Source: Beijerinckiaceae bacterium (GTDB lineage: Bacteria; Pseudomonadota; Alphaproteobacteria; Rhizobiales; Beijerinckiaceae). From it: a stretch of DNA of 62,642 nt. The DNA is taken from positions 1-62,642 of the forward strand of contig JAUXWZ010000061.1 of NCBI GenBank assembly GCA_030684835.1, read 5' to 3'. Every line of letters starts with the position of its first letter. Position 1 is the stretch's first letter. Under the pieces are notes generated by a model. The model saw nothing but the letters and a program-made list of their open reading frames with translations, was not told where the DNA came from and searched no databases. The position numbers were made by a program, and so were the translations under genes. Below, piece after piece: positions 1-8,675 of this stretch.

Positions 1-699
1 TCGGTCCCCGGAAAAGGGCAATGGCGTCTTAGTTCCTGCTCGTGCAAAGAAATAACTCCGGTTCCCGCAGTGCCGCATTCTCCCCTCGCCTTTGTGGGGG
101 GCAGTCGAGACGAGCTGAGGCTTCTTGAACCCCGCTGCGGAAATCATGCGAAGAAACAAAGCTTCGGTGGGCTCGTATCCGCTGAGATACTGACCCCCAC
201 TCCGCTCGGAACGATTTGTCATACTCAATCCGCTTCCGGGAATGGTCTGAGTCGAGGCGACAAGCATCTGGCCACAGTTCGAACTAAGCATATCTAGCGC
301 CAACTGCGGGTATCGGATGTGGTAGGAGAGCCCAACGTAGGCAACGATATCGAACTCGCCGAGCTCTACTGCGTCGAATAAATCGCCCTGCCTGATTTTA
401 ACGCGGTGTGAGAGATCGAAATGGTCCACCACGAACTTCGCTTGTTCAATAAACTTTGGATCCAACTCTACGGCAAGGACTTGAGCGCCACGTTTCGCAA
501 ACTCTATGCTGAAGCCACATGCGTTAGCGCCGAGGTCAAGGACCGTCATGCCAGAGAGGTCGTTCGGCAGAAGGCCCTCATATAAATTATATGTTAGTTC
601 CTGATCCATACCACCCGGCGTGATGACACCCTCGCCGAGATCAATTCGGTGATACCATTCACCTAATTCTTTTACTTTCTTGGCGACGACACTTTCCAA
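1..699 (-). CDS. Class I SAM-dependent methyltransferase (partial, C-terminus outside window)
   Basis: Reading the minus strand from a TTG at 699 gives 233 codons without a stop up to the window edge, so the C-terminus is missing. The N-terminus contains WYHRIDLGEGVITPG, seen in small-molecule methyltransferases related to the DUF1698/CmoB group. The SAM-binding glycine-rich loop VLDLGANACGFS lies at about residues 50-61 and an acidic ribose-binding residue in VLAVELD at about 70. A GGGAGG ribosome site sits 5 nt before the TTG, and an in-frame TAA lies just upstream, which fixes the start. The methyl acceptor is unknown. No partner gene is visible because the next gene runs the opposite way. 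Confidence 0.85.
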   Translation of the reverse strand, partial: MESVVAKKVKELGEWYHRIDLGEGVITPGGMDQELTYNLYEGLLPNDLSGMTVLDLGANACGFSIEFAKRGAQVLAVELDPKFIEQAKFVVDHFDLSHRVKIRQGDLFDAVELGEFDIVAYVGLSYHIRYPQLALDMLSSNCGQMLVASTQTIPGSGLSMTNRSERSGGQYLSGYEPTEALFLRMISAAGFKKPQLVSTAPHKGEGRMRHCGNRSYFFARAGTKTPLPFSGDR

Positions 700-829
700 C
701 CCGGCCTCCCTTTATCGCGATTGTCCCGGCGACCATAAGCTCGAGCTTTATCGAGATCAACTGGCTCGCCACCGGGCGCGCTCAACGCCGACAGGGTAGA
801 CTATTGAGGACCGCGAAGATTCACGGCGT

Positions 830-968
830 GCGGAGGCGCCGGAGATTGTCGACGGCGTCACCGGCGAGGGCGCATCGGGCAACAATATCGCACATCTCAT
901 TCGCGACACGATAGGCCTGAAGTTCAAACTGATATCAGGTTATCCTGACGGCAATACGCTCTCTAGGC
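830..968 (+). pseudogene. Remnant of a Bug/TctC-type periplasmic receptor gene
   Basis: The 700-1176 interval holds no intact gene. Between about 857 and 966 the plus strand reads GVTGEGASGNNIAHLIRD followed by GLKFKLISGYPDGN. This matches the inter-domain segment of Bug/TctC receptors, and the same pattern occurs in the intact receptors at 5445 and 6522. No start, signal peptide or C-terminus remains. Downstream, a second open stretch (1005-1180) has its stop overlapping the ATG at 1177, but it is not recognisable as the receptor's C-terminus. I infer a decayed receptor copy at the upstream edge of the catabolic cluster. Confidence 0.6.
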
Positions 969-1176
969 GGCGGCGGCGGTTAGAGTACGCGGTTATTAAA
1001 TGCTAGCTGCCAGATCCCACGAAAGCGTCGGAGGTTGTTGCCGCTGCGCGCAGGGCGCGATATGCTTGCAACCAAGAAATCAAGAATATCTTGGGAGAGG
1101 AACGACGCCGCGTCTCGGCCCTGCCCGGAAATTCTGAAATGAATGGCAAGCGTACGCGGTCTGTGGAGCACGGTAA

Positions 1177-2217
1177 ATGAAGGTCGGCCTTTTTGATCAC
1201 ATCGGCAGAGGCGGCAAACCCCTGGCGCAACTTTATGACGAAAGATTGCAATTCTACAGCACGGCTGATCAGTATGGATTCTACTGTATGCACCTCGCCG
1301 AACATCATTGTTCGCCGGTAAACATGGCTCCGTCGCCGTCGGTCTTCCTCGCTGCGCTGGCGAGGTGCACAAAATCAATGCGATTTGGCCCGTTATGTTA
1401 TCTTTTGACTCTCTATTCTCCGCTCCGCATCCTTGAAGAAATTTCGATGCTCGATCATCTCAGCCACGGCAGGCTGGAAATCGGTGTGGGCCGCGGCGTT
1501 TCGCCCTTCGAACTGGGCTTTCACAACGTCGACCATTCAAAATCGCGCGACATCTTTATCGATGCTTACGAGTGCCTTCGCGAGGCGATGGTTTCAGAAA
1601 ATCTGACGTATGATGGCGAATTTTACCGTTACAAGAATGCTCCCATCGAACTTCATCCATATCAGCAGCCACCGGCGTTCTGGTACGGATCATCCAATAC
1701 CATCGGCGCCACATGGGCGGGCGAGCGCGGAATGCACTTTACGGCGAATGGTCCGACACAATTCGCCAAGAAAAACATCGCCGCGTACAAAGAGGCCCTT
1801 GATCGGCGCGGCGCTCCCGAGGTCGTGAAATCGGAATTTTCAGGCGGCGCCGCAATTGGCGCGTTGCGACAGATCGTCGTTGCCGAGACAGACGCAAAAG
1901 CTCGGGCGATCGCCCAGCCGGCGGCCCTGAAACATCACGAAGAAATCAACTGGCTTCGCACCCAGAACGGCGTGAACGAACTGACGGCGCGCCTGAATGT
2001 GCCGCGTGCCCATAGCTTCGAGGGCATGATCACCGAGGGGACTGTGATTGCAGGTTCGCCGGATACTGTATTGAGTGAAATGAAACGGCAGGCCGAGGAG
2101 CTCGGCACAAACTACGTTCTTGGGTACATGATGTTTGGCGATATGTCCCTTGACGACGCCCTTGGCTCGCTGGCGCTCTTCCATGCCGAAGTCATGCCTG
2201 AAATCGAAAAGATGTAA
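1177..2217 (+). CDS. Luciferase-like (LLM-class) flavin-dependent monooxygenase
   Basis: This is a 346-residue protein of the bacterial luciferase superfamily, which are TIM-barrel enzymes using reduced FMN from a reductase to oxygenate a substrate in the cytoplasm. Visible family features are the start MKVGLFDHIGRGG, the AEHH segment near residue 47, RFGPLCYLLTLYSPLRILEE near residue 70, LDHLSHGRLEIGVGRGVSPFE near residue 92, and a C-terminal nitrilotriacetate-monooxygenase-like tail. It opens a co-directional cluster with receptors and hydrolytic enzymes, which suggests oxidation of an imported organic compound. The ATG overlaps the stop of a non-coding-looking upstream frame and no clear ribosome site is seen, so the start is moderately certain. 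The substrate is unknown. Confidence 0.9.
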   Translation: MKVGLFDHIGRGGKPLAQLYDERLQFYSTADQYGFYCMHLAEHHCSPVNMAPSPSVFLAALARCTKSMRFGPLCYLLTLYSPLRILEEISMLDHLSHGRLEIGVGRGVSPFELGFHNVDHSKSRDIFIDAYECLREAMVSENLTYDGEFYRYKNAPIELHPYQQPPAFWYGSSNTIGATWAGERGMHFTANGPTQFAKKNIAAYKEALDRRGAPEVVKSEFSGGAAIGALRQIVVAETDAKARAIAQPAALKHHEEINWLRTQNGVNELTARLNVPRAHSFEGMITEGTVIAGSPDTVLSEMKRQAEELGTNYVLGYMMFGDMSLDDALGSLALFHAEVMPEIEKM

Positions 2218-2235
2218 TGAAGTCGGGAGGAAGTT

Positions 2236-3315
2236 ATGAATCGAGCCGGCTTAAGCATTCTGTCTTTGCTCCTGGTTGCGATGGCGACGACCTCCGCCAA
2301 TGCGCAGTTATTTGGCGGCAAGACCATCACGATGATCATCAACTACGGCGCGGGCGGAAACGTTGATAGCGAGGGACGCATCTTCGAACGACATTTGCCA
2401 AAGCATATTACAGGCAAGCCGAACATAATTGTCCAGAACGTGCCCGGCGCCGGTGGACTGACCGCAGTCAACCAGATGGGAGCGGGTGTCGGCGTCAAGG
2501 ACCCATCAACGACAATCGGCTTCGTCACCTTCAATCCGATGGCGATCCTGACGGACGATCCGGCGCTTCGCGTTAAGGTGGATGCATTTGCGATGATCGC
2601 CAGCGTTGGCGGATACTATGTCGTTTACGGTCGCAACGAGCTACTGGCGCCCTCGGGCAAACCACAAGACATTCTCAAGGGACCAAAGATTCATGCTGCA
2701 GGCTTCGCGCGCTCATCTGTGCACGACGTTCGCCTGCGACTAATGCTCGACCTGCTTGGGGCCGACTATCAAATAATCACAGGCTTTCAATCGTCCGGCG
2801 CTGTAAATCTGGCGATGGCGCAGAATGAAATCAATTTCATGCTTTCCAGCGCGCCAGCGTATGAAAATCAGGTGGTGCCCAATCTCATCAACAAGGGCGT
2901 CGCGACGCCGCTTTGGCAGATTGCGACGCTGGGGACCGACGGCAAGTTATCTGGCAGCGACAAACTGGAAGCAGCTGGTGTGCCATTCTTCGAAGACGTG
3001 TACAGGCTGGCGCATGGTAAGGCGCCCGAGGGTGGCACGTATCGCGCGCTGCGAATCATCAATGATCTACGGGCGCAACTTGCGCGCGCCATTCTGATGC
3101 CACCCGGCGCGGCGCCGGAAGCCGTTGAAGAAATGAGACGAGCCGTCGATGGCCTTGCAACGGACAAGGAATTCATCGCCGACTACATGCGTATAACTAA
3201 AGAAGCGCCGATTCTTGTCGACGGCGCCACCGCGCAAAAGCTGGTCAAGGACGCGGTGTCCGGCTTGCCGCCAGAGGTGAAAGTGATCCTCAAGGAAGCG
3301 GCTGGCGTCAACTAG
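2236..3315 (+). CDS. Bug/TctC-family periplasmic solute-binding protein (first of three)
   Basis: A 359-residue secreted receptor begins with a Sec signal peptide ending near SANAQ (residues 1-24). The mature part starts FGGKTITMIINYGAGGNVD, the glycine-rich carboxylate-binding loop of the Bug/TctC (tripartite tricarboxylate transporter) family, followed by HITGKPNIIVQNVPGAGGL. It is longer and more divergent than the receptors at 5445 and 6522, with extra residues between 225 and 270. It lies 18 nt after the monooxygenase with a GGGAGG ribosome site. The TctA/TctB membrane subunits are absent from the window, so it may use a distant transporter or act as a sensor receptor. The ligand is unknown, probably a carboxylate. 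Confidence 0.9.
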   Translation: MNRAGLSILSLLLVAMATTSANAQLFGGKTITMIINYGAGGNVDSEGRIFERHLPKHITGKPNIIVQNVPGAGGLTAVNQMGAGVGVKDPSTTIGFVTFNPMAILTDDPALRVKVDAFAMIASVGGYYVVYGRNELLAPSGKPQDILKGPKIHAAGFARSSVHDVRLRLMLDLLGADYQIITGFQSSGAVNLAMAQNEINFMLSSAPAYENQVVPNLINKGVATPLWQIATLGTDGKLSGSDKLEAAGVPFFEDVYRLAHGKAPEGGTYRALRIINDLRAQLARAILMPPGAAPEAVEEMRRAVDGLATDKEFIADYMRITKEAPILVDGATAQKLVKDAVSGLPPEVKVILKEAAGVN

Positions 3316-3338
3316 TCGATTAGAAAAGGTTTCAAACA

Positions 3339-4211
3339 ATGCTGCACGGCGTTTCGGAAGATATCTGGAAGTCAATTCGCGAGATGGGCCCCGGGGCAGA
3401 GCCAGCAATCAACAAGGCGTCGAAGGGCATGTTCGCGCCTTTGCTAGAAAGCAGCGATGGCGTGGAGGACAGGCTCGATCAGCATTACGGTGAGCATGAA
3501 CGCCACAGGCTGGATATTTACCGCAAGCCTGACGTCGTGGATGCGCCCGTCGTTCTTTATGTCCCCGGCGGCGGCTTTACCGGCGGCGATAAACGGCAGG
3601 ACGATAAGTTCTTCGGCAATGTCGGGCGGTTCTTTGCAAAACGCGGCATCGTTGGCGTCACCATGAACTACCGGCTCGCGCCAGAGTTCGCCTGGCCCGC
3701 CGCAGCGCAGGACATCAAGTCCGCCGTACAATGGATCAAGGCGAACATCGCCACGTTCGGCGGCAATCCTGATCGTCTTGTTATTTTTGGACATTCCGCT
3801 GGGGCCGCGCACGCCGCGACATATCTTTTCGACCCCGACATCAAGGGCGCGGATGACGTGCGAGCGGCCGCACTGGCGAGCGGACTTTACGTATTGCGCG
3901 CATCCGACATGCGTCCAAACGTGGCCCAATATTTCGGCTCAAACGAAGAGACGTTCCAACGACGCTCGGCGCTCTCCCATGTAGCTCAAACGACTGTCCC
4001 CATATTTTTGAGTGTTGCGGAATACGATCCTGTGCCGCTTGCGACGCCGACCTTTGAACTTGCCGCAGCCCTGACACGCCGCGATGGAAGCCCGCCGCCA
4101 ATCATGCGCGTCGACGATCACAATCACTTTTCCTACATCAGCAGCATCGGCAGCCCCGATGGTCGCTACGCGGACCGTCTGCTCGCGTTCGTGCAGACGC
4201 ACAGCGCGTAA
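3339..4211 (+). CDS. Alpha/beta hydrolase (carboxylesterase / kynurenine formamidase-like)
   Basis: A 290-residue cytoplasmic alpha/beta hydrolase without a signal peptide. The oxyanion-hole segment reads LYVPGGGFTGG (about residues 68-78), where the canonical HGGG has P in place of H. The nucleophile elbow is GHSAG (about residues 150-154). The acid is probably in AEYDPV near 229, and the histidine in VDDHNHFSYI near 260. The family includes arylformamidases and lipase-like esterases, so it probably cleaves an ester or amide in the pathway encoded around it. It follows the first receptor gene by 23 nt in the same operon. Confidence 0.88.
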   Translation: MLHGVSEDIWKSIREMGPGAEPAINKASKGMFAPLLESSDGVEDRLDQHYGEHERHRLDIYRKPDVVDAPVVLYVPGGGFTGGDKRQDDKFFGNVGRFFAKRGIVGVTMNYRLAPEFAWPAAAQDIKSAVQWIKANIATFGGNPDRLVIFGHSAGAAHAATYLFDPDIKGADDVRAAALASGLYVLRASDMRPNVAQYFGSNEETFQRRSALSHVAQTTVPIFLSVAEYDPVPLATPTFELAAALTRRDGSPPPIMRVDDHNHFSYISSIGSPDGRYADRLLAFVQTHSA

Positions 4212-4357
4212 GCAGAGCCGTAATCTCTCGCTAATCGGCGCGCAGCGCAGGCCCGCCGCCGCCGCTATATCGAACGAGCGCGGACATTGCGCTCGTTGTC
4301 CCGTGAGATTAGTCTTCGCCCAGCAAGCTACTTCAGATGGCTGCACGGGAGGATATC

Positions 4358-5416
4358 ATGGCCCTGTTTGGCCAAAGCTTGCATCGCGAACCCGCAACGC
4401 AGCTCCAGCCGCTGGTTGACCCGGCGGGCTGGGAGCCCGCGGACATTATGCGCGACGAATCGTGGGCCTATACGTTCACGAAAGCAGACATCGGCGAGAT
4501 CCTTGACGCAGTGAAACGCTTTCAGCGCGGCGGCGCGCCGTTGGCTCAGATGCGCGTGCAGGATTTTGCGCTTCCCAATGTGCAGGCATTGCTGCGGGAG
4601 GCGCGCGACGAACTCCTTAATGGGCGCGGCTTTGTGTACTTGCGCGGACTGCCCGTGGAGTCGATCAGCGCTGACGACGCCGCAACTGCATACTTTGGCA
4701 TCGGTCAACATGTCGGGCGGCCCGTCTCCCAAAACGCGCAAGGCCACATTCTCGGGCATGTGAAAGACTACGGCCGAAGCATCGACGATCTCAATTCGCG
4801 CGGCTATCAAACAACCGCCGAGCTGGGCTTTCATGCCGATCATAGCGATTACGTGGGCCTACTATGTTTGCGCACCGCAAAGTCTGGCGGCGCAAGCAGA
4901 TTTGCGAGTTCCGTCACTTTGTACAATCGACTTCTCGCGATGCGGCCAGATCTTGTACAGGTTCTTTGCGAGGACTTTTACTATTCGCGCGGCGGCGAAA
5001 TTCCACCAGGCAAAGAGGCTTGGTACGCGCAGCCGGCTTTCAGTTTTCACGATGGTTATTTTAGCGCGCGCGGCCTCAGTTCCTACGTTCTGAAGGCGCA
5101 ACGTCTGCCTGGCGTTCCGCCCTTCACTGAAGCGCAGAAAGAAGCCATGTCCCTTTTCCGGAAAACCGTCGCGGAATGTGCGGTGAATTTGGAATTCCGG
5201 CCCGGTGACATCCAGCTGTTGCACAATCACGTCGCGCTGCATTCCCGCTCTGCCTATGAGGACTGGCCCGAACCCAGCCGCAAGCGCCATTTGTTGCGGC
5301 TTTGGCTGCGCGATCCAAATGGTCGGCCGCTCCCTGAATCTGTTCGCGAGAACTTCGTTGGCGTTGAAGTCGAAGGTACGAAACACTGCGCGCCGGTTGA
5401 TCTTATACCTGCGTAA
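4358..5416 (+). CDS. TauD/TfdA-family Fe(II)/2-oxoglutarate-dependent dioxygenase
   Basis: A predicted non-heme iron dioxygenase of the TauD/TfdA fold, coupling 2-oxoglutarate decarboxylation to substrate hydroxylation. The proximal iron ligands are in GFHADHSD (HxD, about residue 158). The distal histidine lies in LLHNHVALHSR and the 2-oxoglutarate-binding arginine in KRHLLRLWLRDP near residue 310. I chose the ATG at 4358 (352 residues) because GGGAGG stands 5 nt before it; an in-frame ATG at 4337 would add 7 residues. It sits between the hydrolase and the second receptor. The substrate is unknown, and hydroxylation leading to ester or C-heteroatom cleavage is only an inference. Confidence 0.9.
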   Translation: MALFGQSLHREPATQLQPLVDPAGWEPADIMRDESWAYTFTKADIGEILDAVKRFQRGGAPLAQMRVQDFALPNVQALLREARDELLNGRGFVYLRGLPVESISADDAATAYFGIGQHVGRPVSQNAQGHILGHVKDYGRSIDDLNSRGYQTTAELGFHADHSDYVGLLCLRTAKSGGASRFASSVTLYNRLLAMRPDLVQVLCEDFYYSRGGEIPPGKEAWYAQPAFSFHDGYFSARGLSSYVLKAQRLPGVPPFTEAQKEAMSLFRKTVAECAVNLEFRPGDIQLLHNHVALHSRSAYEDWPEPSRKRHLLRLWLRDPNGRPLPESVRENFVGVEVEGTKHCAPVDLIPA

Positions 5417-5444
5417 GCAGACCTGAAGAGGATGGGGAGGATTT

Positions 5445-6491
5445 ATGTTCAACGGCACATTGTCGCCGCGTATCGGCGCTTTTGCGGGCGCGATGCTTGC
5501 GATGTCGGCGCCCGCTTTCGCGCAGCCCGCCACGGATTTTTACAAGGGCAAAACCATTCGCCTTTTGATCGGATTTGGTCCGGGCGGGGGATATGACATT
5601 TACGCCCGCGCTGTCGCGGCGCACATCGGTCGGCACATTCCCGGAAACCCATCTATTGTGCCGCAGAACATGCCGGGCGCTGGCAGCGTGCTTGTGGCAA
5701 ATCATCTGGCGAACGTGGCGCCGCGCGATGGCACTGTCATCGGGGCATTCGCAAGCGGCGTCCCCTCCGTGCCGCTGCTGACGCCGGAGGCAGCGAAGTT
5801 CGATGCTGCGGCGCTGGGATGGATCGGCAGCGCCAACAACGAAGTTCAAATTGATTACGTGTGGCACACGTCGCCCGCAACAACGCTCGACGGAGTTCGC
5901 AAGACAGAAGTCATCCTCGGCGCCACGGGGCCCGGCGCTGCATCTGTCGACTTCCCGCTCATGGTCAATGAGATACTTGGTTTCAAGTACAAGCTGATTA
6001 CCGGTTACAAGGGAACGGCCGAAATCAATCTTGCAATGGAACGAGGCGAAGTCCATGGCGTCGCTGGACTGACATGGGCCGGCACGCGGTCGGCGACACC
6101 TGAATGGGTGCGCGACAAGAAGATCGTGATCATCGCGCAATATGGGCGCAAGCCGCATCCAGACTTGCCAGACGTACCACTCGTGATTGATCTCGCAACG
6201 AACGACCGGGATAGGCAGGCTCTGAATCTCATCTTTTCGAGGCAGGAGATTGGCCGCCCATTCGCGGCGCCCCCTGCTTTACCGGCAGAGCGTTTGACTG
6301 CATTGCGGCGTGCTTTCGACGCCACGATGAAGGACAAACAATTCCTGGCCGACGCTGAACGCGCGAAGCTCGACATTCTTCCCGTCGATGGCGAAACGGT
6401 TGCTGACATGGTTGCGGGCCTTGCCGCAACGCCTCCCGACGTCGTGGCGCGAGTTCGCAAAATTTTGGCAGGACAACCCGACAAGAAGTGA
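5445..6491 (+). CDS. Bug/TctC-family periplasmic solute-binding protein (second of three)
   Basis: A 348-residue receptor with a signal peptide ending near PAFAQP (about residue 27). The mature N-terminus shows FYKGKTIRLLIGFGPGGGYD, the ligand-cradling loop, then HIPGNPSIVPQNMPGAGS. The conserved GATGPGAAS and ITGYKGTAEINLAMERGEV segments form the second domain. It resembles the protein at 6522 much more closely than the one at 2236, suggesting a duplication followed by divergence. It lies 28 nt after the dioxygenase with a GGGGAGG ribosome site. It lacks adjacent TctA/TctB genes. The ligand is presumably a carboxylate related to the cluster's substrate. Confidence 0.92.
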   Translation: MFNGTLSPRIGAFAGAMLAMSAPAFAQPATDFYKGKTIRLLIGFGPGGGYDIYARAVAAHIGRHIPGNPSIVPQNMPGAGSVLVANHLANVAPRDGTVIGAFASGVPSVPLLTPEAAKFDAAALGWIGSANNEVQIDYVWHTSPATTLDGVRKTEVILGATGPGAASVDFPLMVNEILGFKYKLITGYKGTAEINLAMERGEVHGVAGLTWAGTRSATPEWVRDKKIVIIAQYGRKPHPDLPDVPLVIDLATNDRDRQALNLIFSRQEIGRPFAAPPALPAERLTALRRAFDATMKDKQFLADAERAKLDILPVDGETVADMVAGLAATPPDVVARVRKILAGQPDKK

Positions 6492-6521
6492 GAGCCATCA
6501 GAACTCAAAGGAGACTGCAGC

Positions 6522-7550
6522 ATGAACGCTCGCCGCCTGTGCTTCCCCGTCGTCGTTTCTTTCGCAGCCCTCGGATCGTTTGCGTCTTCTCAAGCGCAAT
6601 CACCCGGCGACTTTTACAAAGGCAAGCAGATCGACATCATTGTCGGCTCGCTTGCCGGCGGTGGCTACGACCAATATGCCCGCGTGCTTGCGCGTTACAT
6701 GCCCGCGCATATTCCCGGCAACCCGCAGATGGTGGTGAAAAACAGTCCCGGCGGCGGCGGCCGCACGGCCATGAACCAAGTCTACAACGTGTCCGCGAAA
6801 GACGGCACGGTGATTGGCATCACGACACGCAACGTGACCTGGGATCCGCTGTATGGCGAACAGGTGACGTTCGATCCGACCAAGCTCAGCTGGCTAGGCA
6901 GTTTGAATAGCGACACCAGCCTGTGTGTTGTCTGGCACACAACACCGCATAAAACCTTGGAGGCGATGAAGGAGAACGAGGTTCTGATGGGCTCAGGTGG
7001 GCCGACGATTTCCGACTCCGTACATGTGAAAGTCCTCAATCAAATAGCCAAGACAAAGTTGAAACTCGTCCTGGGGTACAAGGGCAGCACCGATGTGCAT
7101 CTTGCGATGGAGCGAGGCGAAGTGCAGGGCCGGTGCGGGCTCACATGGGGTAGCATTCAGGCGCGCTACGGTCATTGGATGGCCGAGAAGAAGATCAGTC
7201 TCGTCGCTCAATTTGCGCTGAACAAGAACCCTGATTTGCCGGATGTGCCATTCATCATGGACCTGGCGCAAACGCCTGAGCAGAAGCAGATGATCGAATT
7301 GCTGCTGGCGGCAAACGAGATGGGTCGTCCCTTTTTTCTTCCGCCCGGCGTACCGAAGGACCGAATCCAGGCGCTTCAAAACGCTTTCGTGGCCACTGCA
7401 AAGGATCCAAAATTCATTGCGGAGGCAGACAAGCAGGGGATGGAGCTGCAACTGATGACCGGTGACGAAGTGGAGCGTCTCGTAGCGCGTGTCTACGCCT
7501 CACCCAAAGCGATCGTCGAGATGGCGAAGGAGATCGTTGCTTCCAAATAA
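6522..7550 (+). CDS. Bug/TctC-family periplasmic solute-binding protein (third of three)
   Basis: A 342-residue receptor with a signal peptide cleaved near SSQAQS (about residue 26). It shows FYKGKQIDIIVGSLAGGGYD, HIPGNPQMVVKNSPGGGG and LVLGYKGSTDVHLAMERGEV at the same positions as its upstream neighbour. It is 30 nt downstream of that gene with an AAAGGAG ribosome site, so the two are co-transcribed. The first loop differs (SLAGGGYD against GFGPGGGYD), so the two probably recognise different ligands or stereoisomers. No membrane transporter is encoded nearby. Confidence 0.92.
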   Translation: MNARRLCFPVVVSFAALGSFASSQAQSPGDFYKGKQIDIIVGSLAGGGYDQYARVLARYMPAHIPGNPQMVVKNSPGGGGRTAMNQVYNVSAKDGTVIGITTRNVTWDPLYGEQVTFDPTKLSWLGSLNSDTSLCVVWHTTPHKTLEAMKENEVLMGSGGPTISDSVHVKVLNQIAKTKLKLVLGYKGSTDVHLAMERGEVQGRCGLTWGSIQARYGHWMAEKKISLVAQFALNKNPDLPDVPFIMDLAQTPEQKQMIELLLAANEMGRPFFLPPGVPKDRIQALQNAFVATAKDPKFIAEADKQGMELQLMTGDEVERLVARVYASPKAIVEMAKEIVASK

Positions 7551-7591
7551 GCGCGTCGTGCCGATACACCTGTTCAATGGAGAATTACGCA

Positions 7592-8590
7592 ATGGTTGAG
7601 ACTGCCAAGGCAGGCGGCGTCCGAAAGCTCAGAGGCATCTATAATCCCTTCTTCAAGAACGAAGGCATTGGCAAAATCATCCATGATTATCCGGAGATCG
7701 AGTTCGAAACCGTCATGTCGGCTTCCGAGCTCGAGAGGGTAATTGAGGGAGCCGACATTCTCATCGCGAACAATCGCAGTTATGACGAGGACATCGCGCG
7801 CGTCCTTTTGGAAAAGGGCAAGTCGCTCAAGTGGATCCAATTTTCGACTGCGGGTATCGAACGCGCAATCAAGTTCGGCTTGCCTAAAGGCGTGCCGGTT
7901 TGCTGCGCCGCGGGCATCAAGGGGCGCACCGTCGCCGAGCACACAATGGCGCTGCTGCTCGCTCTGTATCGCCAGTTTCGCGCAATGGAGGCGGCGCGCG
8001 TACGCCGGGAATGGGCGCGTCACGAACTCAATCATATGACGAAGACCATCGAAGGCGAGACGCTGCTTCTGATTGGCTTCGGTCACATCGGCCAGGAGAT
8101 CGCGCGTAAGGCGAAGGCGTTTGATATGCATGTGATTACCATCACACGCGCTGGCGGCGTCGGCCCCACCGTCGATGAAGCTTACACTCGCGACAAGTTA
8201 CATGAGGTGCTGCCGCGCGCCGACGCAGTTGTTCTGGCGACCGCGACGGATTCCTCATCGATCCGCATGATCGGAGCCAGAGAGCTGTCCTTGATGAAGC
8301 CGACGGCAGTGCTGCTCAATATGGGGCGCGGCGAATTGGTGGACGAAGCGGCCCTCATCGACGCTTTGCAATCAAAGCGCATTCATGCGGCGGCGCTTGA
8401 TGTCACCGAGATTGAGCCATTGCCTCCCGAGAGCCCGTTGTGGGACCTCGAGAACGTGCTCATCTCTCCACATATTTCGGGTACAGGCAAAGACGGCTAC
8501 GCGCGGTTCAAGGAAATTTTTCACGAAAACTTCCGGCGCTTCCAGGCGGGCGAGCCGTTGCGGTATCTGATCGATTGGGAAAATGAATGA
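7592..8590 (+). CDS. D-2-hydroxyacid dehydrogenase family, NAD(P)-dependent
   Basis: A cytoplasmic oxidoreductase that interconverts 2-oxoacids and D-2-hydroxyacids. The Rossmann motif is LIGFGHIGQEIARKA (about residues 155-169). The catalytic arginine is in NMGRGELVDE, the glutamate in EIEPLPPESPLW and the histidine in ISPHISG, all in the usual order, so the enzyme should be active. The ATG at 7592 (332 residues) has GGAG at a normal distance; an ATG at 7577 would add five residues but has no ribosome site. It is the last gene of the cluster, 41 nt after the third receptor and before a strong terminator. It may act on an oxoacid released by the oxygenases. Confidence 0.92.
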   Translation: MVETAKAGGVRKLRGIYNPFFKNEGIGKIIHDYPEIEFETVMSASELERVIEGADILIANNRSYDEDIARVLLEKGKSLKWIQFSTAGIERAIKFGLPKGVPVCCAAGIKGRTVAEHTMALLLALYRQFRAMEAARVRREWARHELNHMTKTIEGETLLLIGFGHIGQEIARKAKAFDMHVITITRAGGVGPTVDEAYTRDKLHEVLPRADAVVLATATDSSSIRMIGARELSLMKPTAVLLNMGRGELVDEAALIDALQSKRIHAAALDVTEIEPLPPESPLWDLENVLISPHISGTGKDGYARFKEIFHENFRRFQAGEPLRYLIDWENE

Positions 8591-8643
8591 CTTGAAGGCG
8601 CCATACGAGGTGAAGGCGATCGCGCGCCTTTGGCCCAAGGAGA

Positions 8644-8675
8644 AACGCCCCCAACAATGGGGGCGTTAAGTTTTT
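8644..8675 (+). terminator. Rho-independent terminator of the catabolic cluster
   Basis: A perfect 9-bp stem AACGCCCCC/GGGGGCGTT (8644-8652 with 8659-8667) with a 6-nt loop is followed on the plus strand by AAGTTTTT. It lies 54 nt after the dehydrogenase stop. The minus-strand side has only a short T run, so it acts mainly on plus-strand transcripts, although it also abuts the end of the KGG gene. Confidence 0.9.

Noticed and set aside
70-297. A 75-codon plus-strand frame at the left end
   Set aside because: Antisense to the partial methyltransferase, which has clear motif I and the WYHRIDLG segment.
5403-6158. A 251-codon minus-strand frame
   Set aside because: Antisense to the second receptor gene, composition unlike a protein family, no ribosome site.
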